Below are positions 51,355 through 61,234 of a stretch of 64,000 bases of DNA, piece by piece (the stretch's first letter is position 1; each line of letters begins with the position of its first letter). The position numbers and the translations under genes are program-made. Where the stretch lies: assembly GCA_963726125.1 (NCBI GenBank), contig CAVSBG010000006.1, forward strand, positions 248,001 to 312,000. The letters are read 5' to 3'. Under the pieces are notes generated by a model, which had not been told where the DNA came from, did not search any database, and worked only from the letters and a program-made list of their open reading frames with translations. Source of the stretch: JAMXLO01 sp963726125. GTDB lineage: Bacteria > Pseudomonadota > Alphaproteobacteria > Acetobacterales > Acetobacteraceae.

Positions 51355-52236
51355 CTACTCGGCCGCGCAACTCACCTCGACGCCACGGAACCGCGTGCGC
51401 AACAAGTCCCATTCCTCAGCGCCAACGCGGTTGAACGCATCGCGTACCGTCATGTCGTGGCGCGGCACCGGATGTACATGACGCGCCTTCAACTCAGCCA
51501 ACGCATCGTCACATGCACCGATCACCGCCTTCAGCAGCAGACCCGGCACGATCGCCAACCGATATCCGATCGCCTGCGCCTCCCGCAGATCGATCTCCGG
51601 CGTCTTGCCACCACGCACCACGTTCAGCAGGCACGGCCCGGCGACGCGCCTCGGCACCACGGCCAGTTCCTCCACGGTCTGCGGTGCCTCCACGAAGGCC
51701 ATGTCCGCGCCCGCCACCAACGCGGCATTGGCCCGCGCGATCGCCTCATCGAGCCCCGCCACCGCCCGCGCATCAGTCCGTGCGATGATCATGAAATCCG
51801 CATCGCGCTTCGCCGCCACTGCCGCACGGATCTTCGCCACGTAATCCTCGCGCGAAACAATCTCCTTGTCGTCCAGATGGCCGCATTTCTTCGGCGATAC
51901 CTGGTCCTCGATATGGATCGCCGCCACGCCGCGCTGCTCGTATTCCTGCACCGTGCGGAACGCGTTAAGTTCGTTCCCATACGCCGTATCCGCATCCGCG
52001 ATCACCGGCACATCCACCGAGCGCACCAGGCGCGCCGCGTTCTCCACCATCTCGCTCATGGTCAACAGTCCGAAGTCGGGATACCCCTGCGACACCGAAG
52101 TCCCCGCCCCGGTCATGTAAACCGCCGGAAATCCCGCCTGGGCCACCAGCTTCGCGGTCAACCCATCATAGGCCCCCGGCGCGATCACCATCGCCTCGCC
52201 GCGCAGCAGCGCGCGCAACCGACCCGCATTGCTCAT
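51355..52236 (-). CDS. isocitrate lyase/PEP mutase family protein
   Basis: A 293-residue TIM-barrel enzyme; ATG at 52236 with GGAGG 5 bases upstream. Signatures: YMTGAGTSVSQGYPDFGLLT, VIADADTAYGN (Mg-binding Asp), IHIEDQVSPKKCGHLDDKE (active loop KKCGH), and IIARTDARAVAGLDEAI. It cleaves or forms a C-C bond next to a carboxylate; methylisocitrate lyase, oxaloacetate decarboxylase or 2,3-dimethylmalate lyase activity are the likely options. Divergent from the HMG-CoA lyase-like gene across 137 bp. Confidence 0.88.
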   Translation of the reverse strand: MSNAGRLRALLRGEAMVIAPGAYDGLTAKLVAQAGFPAVYMTGAGTSVSQGYPDFGLLTMSEMVENAARLVRSVDVPVIADADTAYGNELNAFRTVQEYEQRGVAAIHIEDQVSPKKCGHLDDKEIVSREDYVAKIRAAVAAKRDADFMIIARTDARAVAGLDEAIARANAALVAGADMAFVEAPQTVEELAVVPRRVAGPCLLNVVRGGKTPEIDLREAQAIGYRLAIVPGLLLKAVIGACDDALAELKARHVHPVPRHDMTVRDAFNRVGAEEWDLLRTRFRGVEVSCAAE

Positions 52237-52373
52237 TGCTTCCTCCCCCACGACCCACCCGTCGAACGCTAGGCCAATTCGCGCCCCCAGAAAATCACGC
52301 GGGAAAAATCGCGCGCTCTTGGCACAACCACGTCCCCGGTATTCAATCCCTCCAAACTCCGAGGAGCGCCCGC

Positions 52374-53345
52374 ATGTCCGACTTCCCCAAATTCGTCCAG
52401 ATCAACGAGGAAGGTCCCCGCGAAGGCTTCCAGTTCGAGAAAGGCCCCATCTCGACCGACCGCAAGCTGGAACTGATCGATGCGCTGTCGGAGACCGGCG
52501 TCAACCACATCCAGGTCGCGTCCTTCGTCAACCCGAACCGCGTACCCGGTTGGGCCGACGCCGACGAGGTCGTAAAGCGCTACAATCGCAAACCCGGCAT
52601 CCACTACACCGCGCTATGGCTGAACCTGAAGGGCCTGGAGCGCGCGATGGCGGCCAACCGCCTCGACATCGAGGGTTCCTTCTCGCTGACCGCCTCCCCC
52701 ACCTTCCTCGCGCGCAACCAGCAGCGCTCGATGGAGGACAACATCCAGCAGGCCCACGAGACCATCCGCACCTACAAGCAGCACGGCATCCCGTTGAAGC
52801 GCGCCAGCATCATGGCAGCCTTCGGCTGCAACTTCGAAGGCGAGATCCCGCACCAGCGCGTGCTGGACCTGATGCAGCAACTGCTCGACATCTGCGCTGA
52901 GCACGACGTGAAGCCACAGGTCTTCTCACTCGCCGACACGATGGCCTGGGCCACGCCAAAGTCGATCCGCGAACTCGTCGGCACGGTGCGCGAGCGCTTC
53001 CCGGAACTGACCCTATCGCTGCACCTGCACGACACCCGCGGCATGGGCATCGCCAATGCCTTCGCCGGTCTCGAAATGGGCATCTCCATCTTCAACTCGA
53101 CGGTCGCCGGCCTGGGTGGCTGTCCCTTCGCCGCGCACAAAGGCGCCGCCGGCAACGTCTGCACCGAGGACCTGGTGTTCATGCTGGACGAGATGGGCAT
53201 CGAGACCGGCATCGACCTCGACAAGCTGCTGGAGGTTGCCCGCCTGGCCGAGGACATCGTCGGCCACCCCCTCCCCGGCTCAGTCAAGATGGGCGGCAGC
53301 CTGAAGGCCCTGCGCGAGACCCACAACGCGGCTCGTCTGAACTGA
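52374..53345 (+). CDS. hydroxymethylglutaryl-CoA lyase-like protein
   Basis: A 323-residue HMGL/DRE-TIM metallolyase. ATG at 52374 follows GAGGAG by 7 bases. Family motifs: NEEGPREGFQFEKG at 11-24 (family GPRDGLQ; the metal-binding Asp reads Glu here), HDTRGMGIANA with metal His, and AGLGGCPFAAHKGAAGNVCT with the mobile Cys loop. It should split a 3-hydroxy-3-methylacyl-CoA or a similar compound into acetyl-CoA plus an oxo acid. Whether HMG-CoA itself is the substrate is unsure given the changed motif. Confidence 0.85.
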   Translation: MSDFPKFVQINEEGPREGFQFEKGPISTDRKLELIDALSETGVNHIQVASFVNPNRVPGWADADEVVKRYNRKPGIHYTALWLNLKGLERAMAANRLDIEGSFSLTASPTFLARNQQRSMEDNIQQAHETIRTYKQHGIPLKRASIMAAFGCNFEGEIPHQRVLDLMQQLLDICAEHDVKPQVFSLADTMAWATPKSIRELVGTVRERFPELTLSLHLHDTRGMGIANAFAGLEMGISIFNSTVAGLGGCPFAAHKGAAGNVCTEDLVFMLDEMGIETGIDLDKLLEVARLAEDIVGHPLPGSVKMGGSLKALRETHNAARLN

Positions 53346-53367
53346 CCCGACGAATATCGCAGCAACT

Positions 53368-53390
53368 CCCCCTCCCCTTGCGGGAGGGGG
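53368..53390. repeat. C-rich/G-rich hairpin downstream of lyase gene
   Basis: CCCCCTCCC (53368-53376) and GGGAGGGGG (53382-53390) around a 5-nt loop, 22 bp after the lyase stop. Same core as 16823-16849. It is followed by a G-rich tail (TAGGGGGAGGGGG) that may allow alternative pairing. Confidence 0.6.
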
Positions 53391-53494
53391 TAGGGGGAGG
53401 GGGCGCCACAAGGCGACGTTAGAACCCCTTCCCCCAAACCGCCCCCCAGCCCGCACCAGCCTAAACAGCCTAAACAGCGGGTCCCAGGCAACCT

Positions 53495-55591
53495 ATGTTG
53501 CGCGTGATGCGCACACCCCTCCTCCGCCTGTTCCTTCTCCTCGCCGCCGTACTGCTCCCCGTGGCAGCCCGCGCGCAGGTCAACCCGCCCCCTGCCGACG
53601 TCGCGGCACAGGCAGCGCAATTGCGTGCCCTGCTCTCATCGGACCAGGGCGCGAAGATCCTGGAACTGCTGGGCGACCCGCGCGTCCGTCGGGCGGCATT
53701 GCAGGACAGCAGATCAACCCAGCCCAACGCCACCGAAGCCACGACCGCCGGCGCGATGATGGATGAAACGCTCACCTCCGTCCGCACCCGCCTCTGGACG
53801 CTCGCAAACTCACTCACCCGAATCCCAGCCGAGTTGCTGCGCGTCTCCGAACGCGTCCGTTCCGCACTCCCTGGTTCCGAGCCGATCCGCCTGGTCGTTT
53901 TCATTGCCGTGTTCCTCGCCGCCGGCGTCGGTGCGCAAATGCTGTTTCTTTGGGCAGCTCGACCATGGCGCATCCACTTCGGCACCCTGACGCTCTCTAC
54001 GCCGCGTGAACGTATCGCAGCCGTCGTCGAGCGGGCGGCGTTCGCGACATTGGTCATCGCAGCATTCGCGGCCGGCAGCATGGGCGCCTACCTGCTCTTC
54101 GCGTGGCCCCCGCTGACCGGATCGATCATCCTCGGCTATCTGCTTGCATTCCTGGCAATCCGGCTCAGCCTGACCTCGACACGCTTCTTTCTCGCCCCCA
54201 CTGCCGAACACCTGCGCCTGGTACCCGTCAGCAACGAGATGGCTTGGTTCTGGCACCGCTCCATCGCCCGTCTGGTCGGCACCGCCGCGATCGGTTGGGA
54301 GACCATCGTGACGCTCCGCTCCTTCGGCATGGCGGAGGCCGAACTAGACGTGCTGTTCCCCCTTCTCAACCTGCTGCTCGCATCGCTCGCCATTTACACC
54401 GTCTGGTCGATACCCGCGGCAGGCCACAAGGTCAGACGTCCAACCCGCGGTCACGTGCCCCGTTTGTTGATCTCGCTGGCCTTGGTGCTCGACTGGCTGC
54501 TTTTCCTCATGGGCGCAACCGAGCTGGCATGGACGCTGTTGATCGTGGGCATGATCCCGGTTGCGAACTTCTTGGTAAGCCGCTCGATGTCCGTCGTCCT
54601 GCTCGGCCGATGGGAAGGATCCGGACCGGAACGCTGCGCGCACGTGGCCATCGCCGAACGCACCACGCAGGCCCTGGTCGTCATCGTCGCAACCGCCGTG
54701 CTGGTGCATGTCTGGCACATCGACCTGACCGCGATGTCCAACATGGACACCCCGATGATGCGGATCACCCGCGGATTGCTCGAGGCTCTGGTCATCCTGG
54801 TGATTGCCGATCTGTTGTGGCAGGTGGTGCGCATGCTGATAGATGCACGGTTGGCGGGAGAAGCTCCGCCCATCGATAGCCTGGACGACAACCAGTTGCG
54901 TCGTCAGGCCCGCGTGCGAACCTTGTTGCCGGTGCTGCGCAACTTTGCCTTCGTCATCGTCCTGGTGATGGCATCACTGAGCGCCCTTGCAGCCATGGGT
55001 CTCCAGATCGGCCCGCTTCTCGCAGGCGCCGGTGTCGTCGGCATCGCTGTCGGCTTCGGCGCACAGACCTTGGTTCGTGATGTCATCTCCGGCATTTTCT
55101 TTCTGCTGGACGACGCCTTCCGCGTCGGCGAGCAGATCGAGAGCGGCGGAATCCGCGGCACAGTCGAAAGTTTCTCGCTACGCTCAGTCAAGATGCGCCA
55201 CCTGAACGGCCAGTTGCACACAGTGCCGTTCGGTGACCTGAAGGCGATCACCAACTACTCGCGCGACTGGGTGGTAGAGCGCCTCCAGCTCGTGGTGACT
55301 TACGACACGGATCTGGATCTGCTGGACAATGTGGTCGACACCGTCAACGACGAACTCATGGCCGATCCCGCGATCGCGCCGGAAATGATCGAGCCGCTAC
55401 GTTCGCTCGGCGTACAGGCAATGATCGACACCGGCATGCAGATCGGCCTGACGTTCAAGACCAGACCCGGCCGTCAGTTCGCCGTGCGCCGCGTGATATT
55501 CGGCCGCATCCGCGCAGCGTTCACTGCCAACGGCATTCGTTTCGCATACGCTGGAGCGGCCGCCGGGGCGGACGCACCAGCAACAATCTGA
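53495..55591 (+). CDS. large mechanosensitive channel of the MscS family (MscK/YbiO-like)
   Basis: A 698-residue protein with a signal peptide (LLRLFLLLAAVLLPVAARAQ), a periplasmic helical domain, about ten membrane helices and the MscS core. The pore helix is GPLLAGAGVVGIAVGFGAQT (about 505-524), then LVRDVISGIFFLLDDAFRVG, the beta domain GTVESFSLRSVKMRHLNGQL and PFGDLKAITNYSRDW. A cytoplasmic alpha/beta domain closes the protein. Size and layout resemble E. coli YbiO. It protects against osmotic downshock. Confidence 0.92.
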   Translation: MLRVMRTPLLRLFLLLAAVLLPVAARAQVNPPPADVAAQAAQLRALLSSDQGAKILELLGDPRVRRAALQDSRSTQPNATEATTAGAMMDETLTSVRTRLWTLANSLTRIPAELLRVSERVRSALPGSEPIRLVVFIAVFLAAGVGAQMLFLWAARPWRIHFGTLTLSTPRERIAAVVERAAFATLVIAAFAAGSMGAYLLFAWPPLTGSIILGYLLAFLAIRLSLTSTRFFLAPTAEHLRLVPVSNEMAWFWHRSIARLVGTAAIGWETIVTLRSFGMAEAELDVLFPLLNLLLASLAIYTVWSIPAAGHKVRRPTRGHVPRLLISLALVLDWLLFLMGATELAWTLLIVGMIPVANFLVSRSMSVVLLGRWEGSGPERCAHVAIAERTTQALVVIVATAVLVHVWHIDLTAMSNMDTPMMRITRGLLEALVILVIADLLWQVVRMLIDARLAGEAPPIDSLDDNQLRRQARVRTLLPVLRNFAFVIVLVMASLSALAAMGLQIGPLLAGAGVVGIAVGFGAQTLVRDVISGIFFLLDDAFRVGEQIESGGIRGTVESFSLRSVKMRHLNGQLHTVPFGDLKAITNYSRDWVVERLQLVVTYDTDLDLLDNVVDTVNDELMADPAIAPEMIEPLRSLGVQAMIDTGMQIGLTFKTRPGRQFAVRRVIFGRIRAAFTANGIRFAYAGAAAGADAPATI

Positions 55592-56043
55592 GCGTGTCGG
55601 CCCCGCCGCGCCCACTCCCCCAAACCCTTCCCGCAAGGGCGCCCGCTCCCCACCCCGTCATGACCGTGCGGAGCCACCGGCTTCCCCGTCATGGCGGGAC
55701 TTGGCCCTGCCATCCACGTGTTGCGCTACTGGACAGATAGAGACCCGCATCTGCGTCGGCATGACGATGAACAGCAAGTATTCAACTCATAACTCCTGCC
55801 ATCCCGCATATGGTCGGCTGCGAGGCAGGTAAGGACTTCCAACCACGGATGCACACAGATGGACATGGATAGTCCCAGACGCAATGTTTCAAAGCGGGCA
55901 ACCCGCGCCTCCCTCGAGCCGAGTTATTTGCGTTCATCTGCGTGCATCTGTGGTTGAAGATTCTGTTACTGTTTCCACGGCCGCCGGCAACGCCAGCATA
56001 GGCTCGCTGGTTCTACTATGGGTCACCATCAATGAGGACTGGT
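55592..56043. other. 452-bp intergenic stretch with repeat copy B
   Basis: Between the convergent MscS and GST genes. Half of it is repeat copy B; the rest (55592-55817) shows no coding frame. Confidence 0.5.
55818..56042 (-). repeat. about 220-bp dispersed repeat, copy B
   Basis: Reverse-oriented relative of copy A at 32507-32721, with the same landmarks in order over the full length and an extra TGAACG-type insertion in the CACGCA tract. Its edge touches the GST stop codon at 56044-56046. The internal arms AACCACGGATGCACACAGAT and ATCTGCGTGCATCTGTGGTT form a long imperfect hairpin, so it could also end transcription of the flanking convergent genes. Confidence 0.8.
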
Positions 56044-56670
56044 CTAACTCAGCGCGACCTCAAACCCACGCTTCGTGCCAGGGCGCGCCATCATCGTTTC
56101 ATACCAGCGCTTGACGTTCGGGAAATCGCCAAGGTCCACCTTATGCCGCTCGTGCCTCCACGCCCAACCCAGAATGGCAAAATCGGCGATCGAGACCGGA
56201 CCAGCGGCAAACTCCACCTCCGACAAGCGCTTATCGAACACGCCATACAGCCGCCGCGTCTCCTTCGAATAGCGCTCCAACCCGTAGCGCCGATCCGCCT
56301 CGTTCTCCACCTGGAGGAAATGGTGCACCTGGCCGGGCATCGGGCCGAACCCGCCCATCTGCCACATCAGCCATTCCAGCACCGGCACCTGCGCCCGCAG
56401 ATCAGACGGATAGAACTTGCCCGTCTTCACCCCCAGATAAATCAGGATCGCGCCAAACTCGAACACGCTCATCGGCCGCCCGCCCGGGCCTTCCGGATCG
56501 ATGATAGCCGGGATGCGGTTGTTCGGACTGATCTTCAGGAAGTCCGGATTGAATTGCTCGTTCTTGCTGATGTTCACCGGATGGACATTGTAAGGCAGTC
56601 CCATTTCCTCCAGCGCCACACTGATCTTGCGGCCATTGGGCGTGTTCCAGGTATAAAGTTCTATCGGCAC
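56044..56670 (-). CDS. glutathione S-transferase family protein (YfcG/GstB-like)
   Basis: A 208-residue GST; the GTG start at 56670 has GGAGG 7 bases upstream. N-domain: IELYTWNTPNGRKISVALEE (Asn/Thr active region as in nu-class YfcG), then NNRIPAIID with the cis-Pro and SVFEFGAILIYL. C-domain: PVSIADFAILGWAWRHE. Nu-class enzymes have little GST transferase activity but good disulfide-bond reductase activity with glutathione. Downstream of the TauD-like gene, perhaps cotranscribed. Confidence 0.9.
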   Translation of the reverse strand: MPIELYTWNTPNGRKISVALEEMGLPYNVHPVNISKNEQFNPDFLKISPNNRIPAIIDPEGPGGRPMSVFEFGAILIYLGVKTGKFYPSDLRAQVPVLEWLMWQMGGFGPMPGQVHHFLQVENEADRRYGLERYSKETRRLYGVFDKRLSEVEFAAGPVSIADFAILGWAWRHERHKVDLGDFPNVKRWYETMMARPGTKRGFEVALS

Positions 56671-56735
56671 AACACTTCCTCCCGGGCGTCGCGCGACGAT
56701 CATCGTCGAGCGAATTCAGTACGTGCAATCGCAGA

Positions 56736-57573
56736 TCAGGCCGGCACTTCGCCCTTGAGCATCAGCCGGTACAGGTAGCGCCGCTCGTTCATGTCGTAAT
56801 CGGGGTTCGCCTGATGCATGACGCTGCGATTGTCCCAGATTACCATGTCACCGTGGCGCCACTGATGCCGGTATTCATATTTCTTCTGCGTCGCGTGCGC
56901 CATTAGCTCACCAATCAGGTCCAGCGCTTCCAGAGTCCTCCATGCCCACAATGGACTCAATGCGCACCGGATTCAGGTACAACGCCTTGCGGCCGTTGTC
57001 CGGATGGACGCGCACCAGAGGATGGATGCCCGGCGGGGGCAGCGCCTTCCGGCTTTCCTCCGTCAGCAGCCCCAGCGACCGAGGGCTGTACTTGCTGAGG
57101 TAAACATGCACCGCCCTCATCCCGTCGATCCGCCGCTTCATCGCCTCCGACAGATCGTCATAAGCGTCGTGCATGTTGACGTATTGCGTATCGCCGCCGC
57201 TGCTGGGCAGTGACACAGCGAACAGTGTCGTCGCCTTCGGTGGCGCCGGATGGTTCGAGTGGTCCGTATGGAAGCTCTCCCCCGGGATGATCCGCTTGCC
57301 ATTCACAATCTGATCGTTGGAGACGTAATACACGTCCGGATGCCCCGGAACATGTGTCTCCTTCTTGTCATGTCGCTGCAACTCGCCGAACACCTGCGCG
57401 GCCTTCTTGAAGCCCTCGGGTGACAATTCCTGATCGCGAATCACCAGCACGTGGTGGTTCGCAAAGGCGCGATTCAAATCGGCGTGCGCATCAGGATCGA
57501 TAGCATCCGCCAGGTTGATCCCGCGTACCTCGGCACCGGTGTGCCCGGTCAACGGCGTCACAGTATAGGACAT
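56736..57573 (-). pseudogene. TauD/TfdA dioxygenase gene with one frameshift
   Basis: The first frame (from 57573) reads MSYTVTPLTGHTGAEVRGIN, SFHTDHSNHP with the iron His and Asp, and LNPVRIESIVGMED. Near 56933 the frame breaks; the next frame continues EALDLIGELMAHATQKKYEY and WDNRSVMHQANPDYDMNERR, supplying the distal iron His and the 2-oxoglutarate Arg. One extra T in GACTCTGGAA accounts for the shift. Restored length is about 279 residues, normal for taurine dioxygenase-like enzymes. As sequenced, the product lacks the third iron ligand. Confidence 0.82.
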
Positions 57574-57606
57574 CGGCTCCTCCTTCGTCGTGCGCTGATC
57601 CGTTGT

Positions 57607-59058
57607 CTACGACAGCTTCCGCTTCAGCGCCTCATTCACCAGCGCGGGATTGCCCTTCCCCGCCATCGCCTTCATCACCTGGCCAACAAAGAACCCGAAC
57701 AACTTCTCGCGGCCTGCCTTGTATTCCGCCACCTTGTCAGCGTTCGCTGCCAGCACATCGGCCACCACCGTATCGATCGCGCCGGTATCGGTGACCTGCC
57801 GCAGCCCCTTAGCCTCGACAATCGCACCCGGATCGTCGCCGTTCTCCACCATCGCCTCGAACACGTCCTTGGCAATCCGCCCGCTGATCGTGTTGTCCGC
57901 CATCAGATCGAGCAACTTCCCCAGCGCCGCCGCCGACACCGGACTGTCCGCGATCGTCCGCCCATCGCGATTCAACGTGGCAAACAGATCGCCCATCACC
58001 CAATTCGCGGCAACCTTCGCGTCCCGTCCCTTCGCCACCACCTCATAGAAATCCGCCGTCGCCTGTTCCGCCACCAGCACACCAGCGTCGTAGGCCGTCA
58101 GCCCATAATCCCGCATGAACCGCAGCTTCTTCGCGTCCGGCAACTCCGGCAGCTTCGCCTTCAGCGCCGCAACCCACGCCTCGTCCAGCACCAGAGGCAG
58201 CAGATCCGGATCAGGGAAATAACGATAGTCGTGCGCGTCCTCCTTGCTGCGCATCGACCGCGTCGTGCCGCGGCCGACATCGTACAGCCGTGTCTCCTGA
58301 TCGACCGCCCCACCGCCTTCCCACACCTCGATCTGCCGCTTCGCCTCAGCCTCGATCGCCTGCATTACAAAGCGCACCGAGTTGACGTTCTTCACCTCGC
58401 AGCGCGTGCGGTACGGTTCACCATGCTTGCGCACCGACACGTTTACGTCCGCGCGCATGGAGCCTTCTTCCATGTTCCCGTCGCACGTACCCAGATATCG
58501 CAGGATGGTGCGCAGCTTGCGCAGATACGCCCCCGCCTCCTCGGGCGAGCGGATATCCGGCTCCGACACGATCTCCATCAGCGCCACGCCGGAACGGTTC
58601 AGATCGATATACGATTTGGTCGGGTGCTGGTCATGCAGCGACTTGCCCGCGTCCTGCTCCAGATGCAGACGGGTAATGCCGATCTCACGCGTAGAACCGT
58701 CGGCAAGCTCGATCTCGATCTTCCCTTCGCCGACAATCGGATGCTGATACTGGCTGATCTGATAGCCCGCCGGCAGATCGGCATAGAAGTAGTTCTTCCG
58801 ATCGAACCGGCTGACCATATGAATATGCGCATTCAACCCGAGACCAGTACGCACCGCCTGCGCCACGCACTCGCGGTTGATCACCGGCAGCATCCCCGGA
58901 AACGCCGCATCGATAAAGCTCACCTGTGAGTTCGGCGGTGCACCAAAATCGGTCGCGGCGCCGGAGAACAGCTTCGCCTTGCTGATCACCTGCGCATGGA
59001 CCTCCAGCCCCACAACGACTTCCCACGCCCCCGTTGATCCTTCGATCGCATAACTCAT
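57607..59058 (-). CDS. gatB: Asp-tRNA(Asn)/Glu-tRNA(Gln) amidotransferase subunit B
   Basis: A 483-residue protein. N-terminal kinase-like domain: VVGLEVHAQVISKAKLFSGA, the PGMLPVINRECV region, YFYADLPAGYQISQYQHP, GVALMEIVSEPDIRSPEEA. C-terminal YqeY-like tRNA-binding domain from about residue 330 to KGNPALVNEALKRKL. It phosphorylates the misacylated tRNA and passes ammonia from GatA. ATG at 59058, 3 bp after the gatA stop. Part of gatCAB. Confidence 0.96.
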   Translation of the reverse strand: MSYAIEGSTGAWEVVVGLEVHAQVISKAKLFSGAATDFGAPPNSQVSFIDAAFPGMLPVINRECVAQAVRTGLGLNAHIHMVSRFDRKNYFYADLPAGYQISQYQHPIVGEGKIEIELADGSTREIGITRLHLEQDAGKSLHDQHPTKSYIDLNRSGVALMEIVSEPDIRSPEEAGAYLRKLRTILRYLGTCDGNMEEGSMRADVNVSVRKHGEPYRTRCEVKNVNSVRFVMQAIEAEAKRQIEVWEGGGAVDQETRLYDVGRGTTRSMRSKEDAHDYRYFPDPDLLPLVLDEAWVAALKAKLPELPDAKKLRFMRDYGLTAYDAGVLVAEQATADFYEVVAKGRDAKVAANWVMGDLFATLNRDGRTIADSPVSAAALGKLLDLMADNTISGRIAKDVFEAMVENGDDPGAIVEAKGLRQVTDTGAIDTVVADVLAANADKVAEYKAGREKLFGFFVGQVMKAMAGKGNPALVNEALKRKLS

Positions 59059-59061
59059 AAC

Positions 59062-60564
59062 TCAGGCTCCAGCCCTGATCTGTGGCAGCGCCGTGATTCC
59101 CGCCGCCCGCTCGATTGCCGCCGCAACTGCGAATACCGTTTCTTCATCGAACGGCTTCCCGATTACCTGCAGCCCCAGCGGCAAACCGTTCACATCCAGA
59201 CCCGCCGGCACAGACATCCCCGGCACCCCAGCCATGCTCGACGGAATGGTGAATGCGTCGTTCAAGTACATCTTGATCGGATCGTCCATATTCTCGCCCT
59301 GTGCGAACGCCGCAGACGGCGCCGTCGGCGCCAGCAACGCGTCCACCTGTGCAAACGCCTCGGTGAAGTCGCGCAGGATCAGCGCACGGACCTTCTGCGC
59401 CCGCACGTAATAGGCATCGTAATACCCAGCCGACAGCACGTAAGTACCGATAAGAACCCGTCGCCGCACCTCAGCGCCAAAACCGGCCGCGCGTGTGCGC
59501 TCATACAGGTCGCGCAGATCCTCCCCCGGCTCACGCAGCCCGAAGCGCACCCCATCATACCGGGCCAGGTTGGATGAACACTCGGCCGGCGCAACGATAT
59601 AATACGTGGCCAACCCGTGCTTCGTATGCGGCAGCGAAATATCGACGACCTCCGCCCCCGCCTCGCGCAGCCAGGCGACACCTTGTTGCCAGAGCCGCTC
59701 GATATCCTCCGGCATCCCATCCAGCCGATACTCCCGAGGCACTCCGATGCGTAGCCCCTTCACATCCCGCCGGCACGCCGCCTCGAAGTCCGGCACCGCT
59801 ACATCAGCCGATGTCGAATCCTTCGGGTCATGCCCAGCCATCGAGCGCAGCAGGATCGCGCAATCCCGCACCGTGCGTGCGAACGGTCCCGGCTGATCCA
59901 GCGACGACGCAAACGCCACCACACCCCAACGCGAACACCGCCCATACGTCGGCTTGATGCCTGGAATGCCGCAGAACGACGCAGGCTGCCGTATCGAGCC
60001 ACCCGTGTCGGTGCCAGTCGCTCCCAGCGCCAGCCGAGCCGCCACCGCCGACGCCGAACCACCCGATGACCCACCAGGCACTAGCACCGCAGCGTTGTCC
60101 TGCCGCCGCTTCCACGGGTTCTCCACAGGCCCATACGCGCTCGTCATGTTCGACGACCCCATGGCGAACTCGTCCATGTTGGCCTTGCCGAGAAACACCG
60201 CCCCATCGCGCAACAGATTGGCGCTGACCGTGCTCTCATAACCCGGCACGAACGAACCCAGGATGCGACTGCCCGCCGTCGTCCGCACGCCCTCAGTGCA
60301 GAACAGGTCCTTGATCGCCAGCGGAATGCCGGTCAGCGGCGCGTACTCCCCGCGCGAGATAGCTGCATCCGCCGCATCAGCCTGCGCCAGCGCGCGTTCC
60401 CCCGTGACGGTCACGAACGCATTCAACCGCGGGTTCAAAGCCTCGATCGCCGCCAGATGTGCCTCGGTCAGCTCCCGCGCGCTATAGTCGCGTGCCCGCA
60501 ATCCATCGCGAGCCTCCGCGATGGTAAGATCGGTGAGGCTCATGGCCGGCTTCGATGCAGCCAT
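59062..60564 (-). CDS. gatA: Asp-tRNA(Asn)/Glu-tRNA(Gln) amidotransferase subunit A
   Basis: A 500-residue amidase-signature protein. Catalytic Lys in PLAIKDLFCTEGVRT, then the Ser-cisSer-Lys triad region GGSSGGSASAVAARLALGAT and GTDTGGSIRQPASFCG. It hydrolyses glutamine and channels ammonia to GatB. The ATG at 60564 overlaps the gatC stop (TGATG); a downstream ATG (MSLTDLT) is possible. Confidence 0.96.
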   Translation of the reverse strand: MAASKPAMSLTDLTIAEARDGLRARDYSARELTEAHLAAIEALNPRLNAFVTVTGERALAQADAADAAISRGEYAPLTGIPLAIKDLFCTEGVRTTAGSRILGSFVPGYESTVSANLLRDGAVFLGKANMDEFAMGSSNMTSAYGPVENPWKRRQDNAAVLVPGGSSGGSASAVAARLALGATGTDTGGSIRQPASFCGIPGIKPTYGRCSRWGVVAFASSLDQPGPFARTVRDCAILLRSMAGHDPKDSTSADVAVPDFEAACRRDVKGLRIGVPREYRLDGMPEDIERLWQQGVAWLREAGAEVVDISLPHTKHGLATYYIVAPAECSSNLARYDGVRFGLREPGEDLRDLYERTRAAGFGAEVRRRVLIGTYVLSAGYYDAYYVRAQKVRALILRDFTEAFAQVDALLAPTAPSAAFAQGENMDDPIKMYLNDAFTIPSSMAGVPGMSVPAGLDVNGLPLGLQVIGKPFDEETVFAVAAAIERAAGITALPQIRAGA

Positions 60565-60851
60565 CACTCCACGACCTTGGGAACCACGAAGAAGTCCCCT
60601 GCCCGCTCCGGCGCGTTGGCCAGTACCTTGTCGGGATAGCCGCCATCGGTCACCACATCGTCACGCATCTTCAGCGCCATCTGTGCGGCGCCGGTCAGTG
60701 GCTCAACCCCGTCAACGTTCACCTCGTTCAGCTGCTCGATCCACCCGAGAATGCTGTTCAGGTCTGCCTGCAGCGCGCCAAGCTCCGCGTCCTCCACATG
60801 GATGCGGGCGAGAGTTGCGATACGGCGGACGGTCGCGAGATCGAGCGACAT
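60564..60851 (-). CDS. gatC: Asp-tRNA(Asn)/Glu-tRNA(Gln) amidotransferase subunit C
   Basis: A 95-residue subunit that wraps around GatA and holds it to GatB. Start MSLDLATVRRIATLARI at 60851. Conserved: ARIHVEDAELGALQADLNSI, ILGWIEQLNEVNVDGVEPL, and the C-terminal FFVVPKVVE. First gene of gatCAB. Confidence 0.93.
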   Translation of the reverse strand: MSLDLATVRRIATLARIHVEDAELGALQADLNSILGWIEQLNEVNVDGVEPLTGAAQMALKMRDDVVTDGGYPDKVLANAPERAGDFFVVPKVVE

Positions 60852-61234
60852 GCAGCGCGAATTCCTGTTGTGGTGGACGTGGCCGACCATACCGGCGGCC
60901 CATCACGCATTCAACCGGCGCCCACCGGGCCCCCGGCGGGCCCCGTCTGTCTGCCCTGACACGCGTGGGGTCCATCTCGCAGGTGCACACATCAAGGCAC
61001 CATCCAATGGTTGGTCGTGCTCAGTCCGATGCCGTCACCAGAACGAGCACCCTAACCAATTCGCTCGGTAGCCAATACCCACATCGACTTCAACGCCTCG
61101 GGCTACCAGAGCCTCGCCACCGTCGAGAGCGCGCTGCGATACCTCGGCTTCACCAACGGCCGCGACAGCGTCCAAAGCAGCAGCAATGTGTCCCGCGGCG
61201 GCAACCGCCACCCGTCACGTCGTCGCGCCAGCCG
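60852..61234. other. intergenic stretch upstream of gatC
   Basis: Holds the gatC promoter (not resolved), a GC-rich palindrome near 60925-60945 (GGGCCCCCGGCGGGCCCC) and the possible gene fragment below. Confidence 0.45.
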
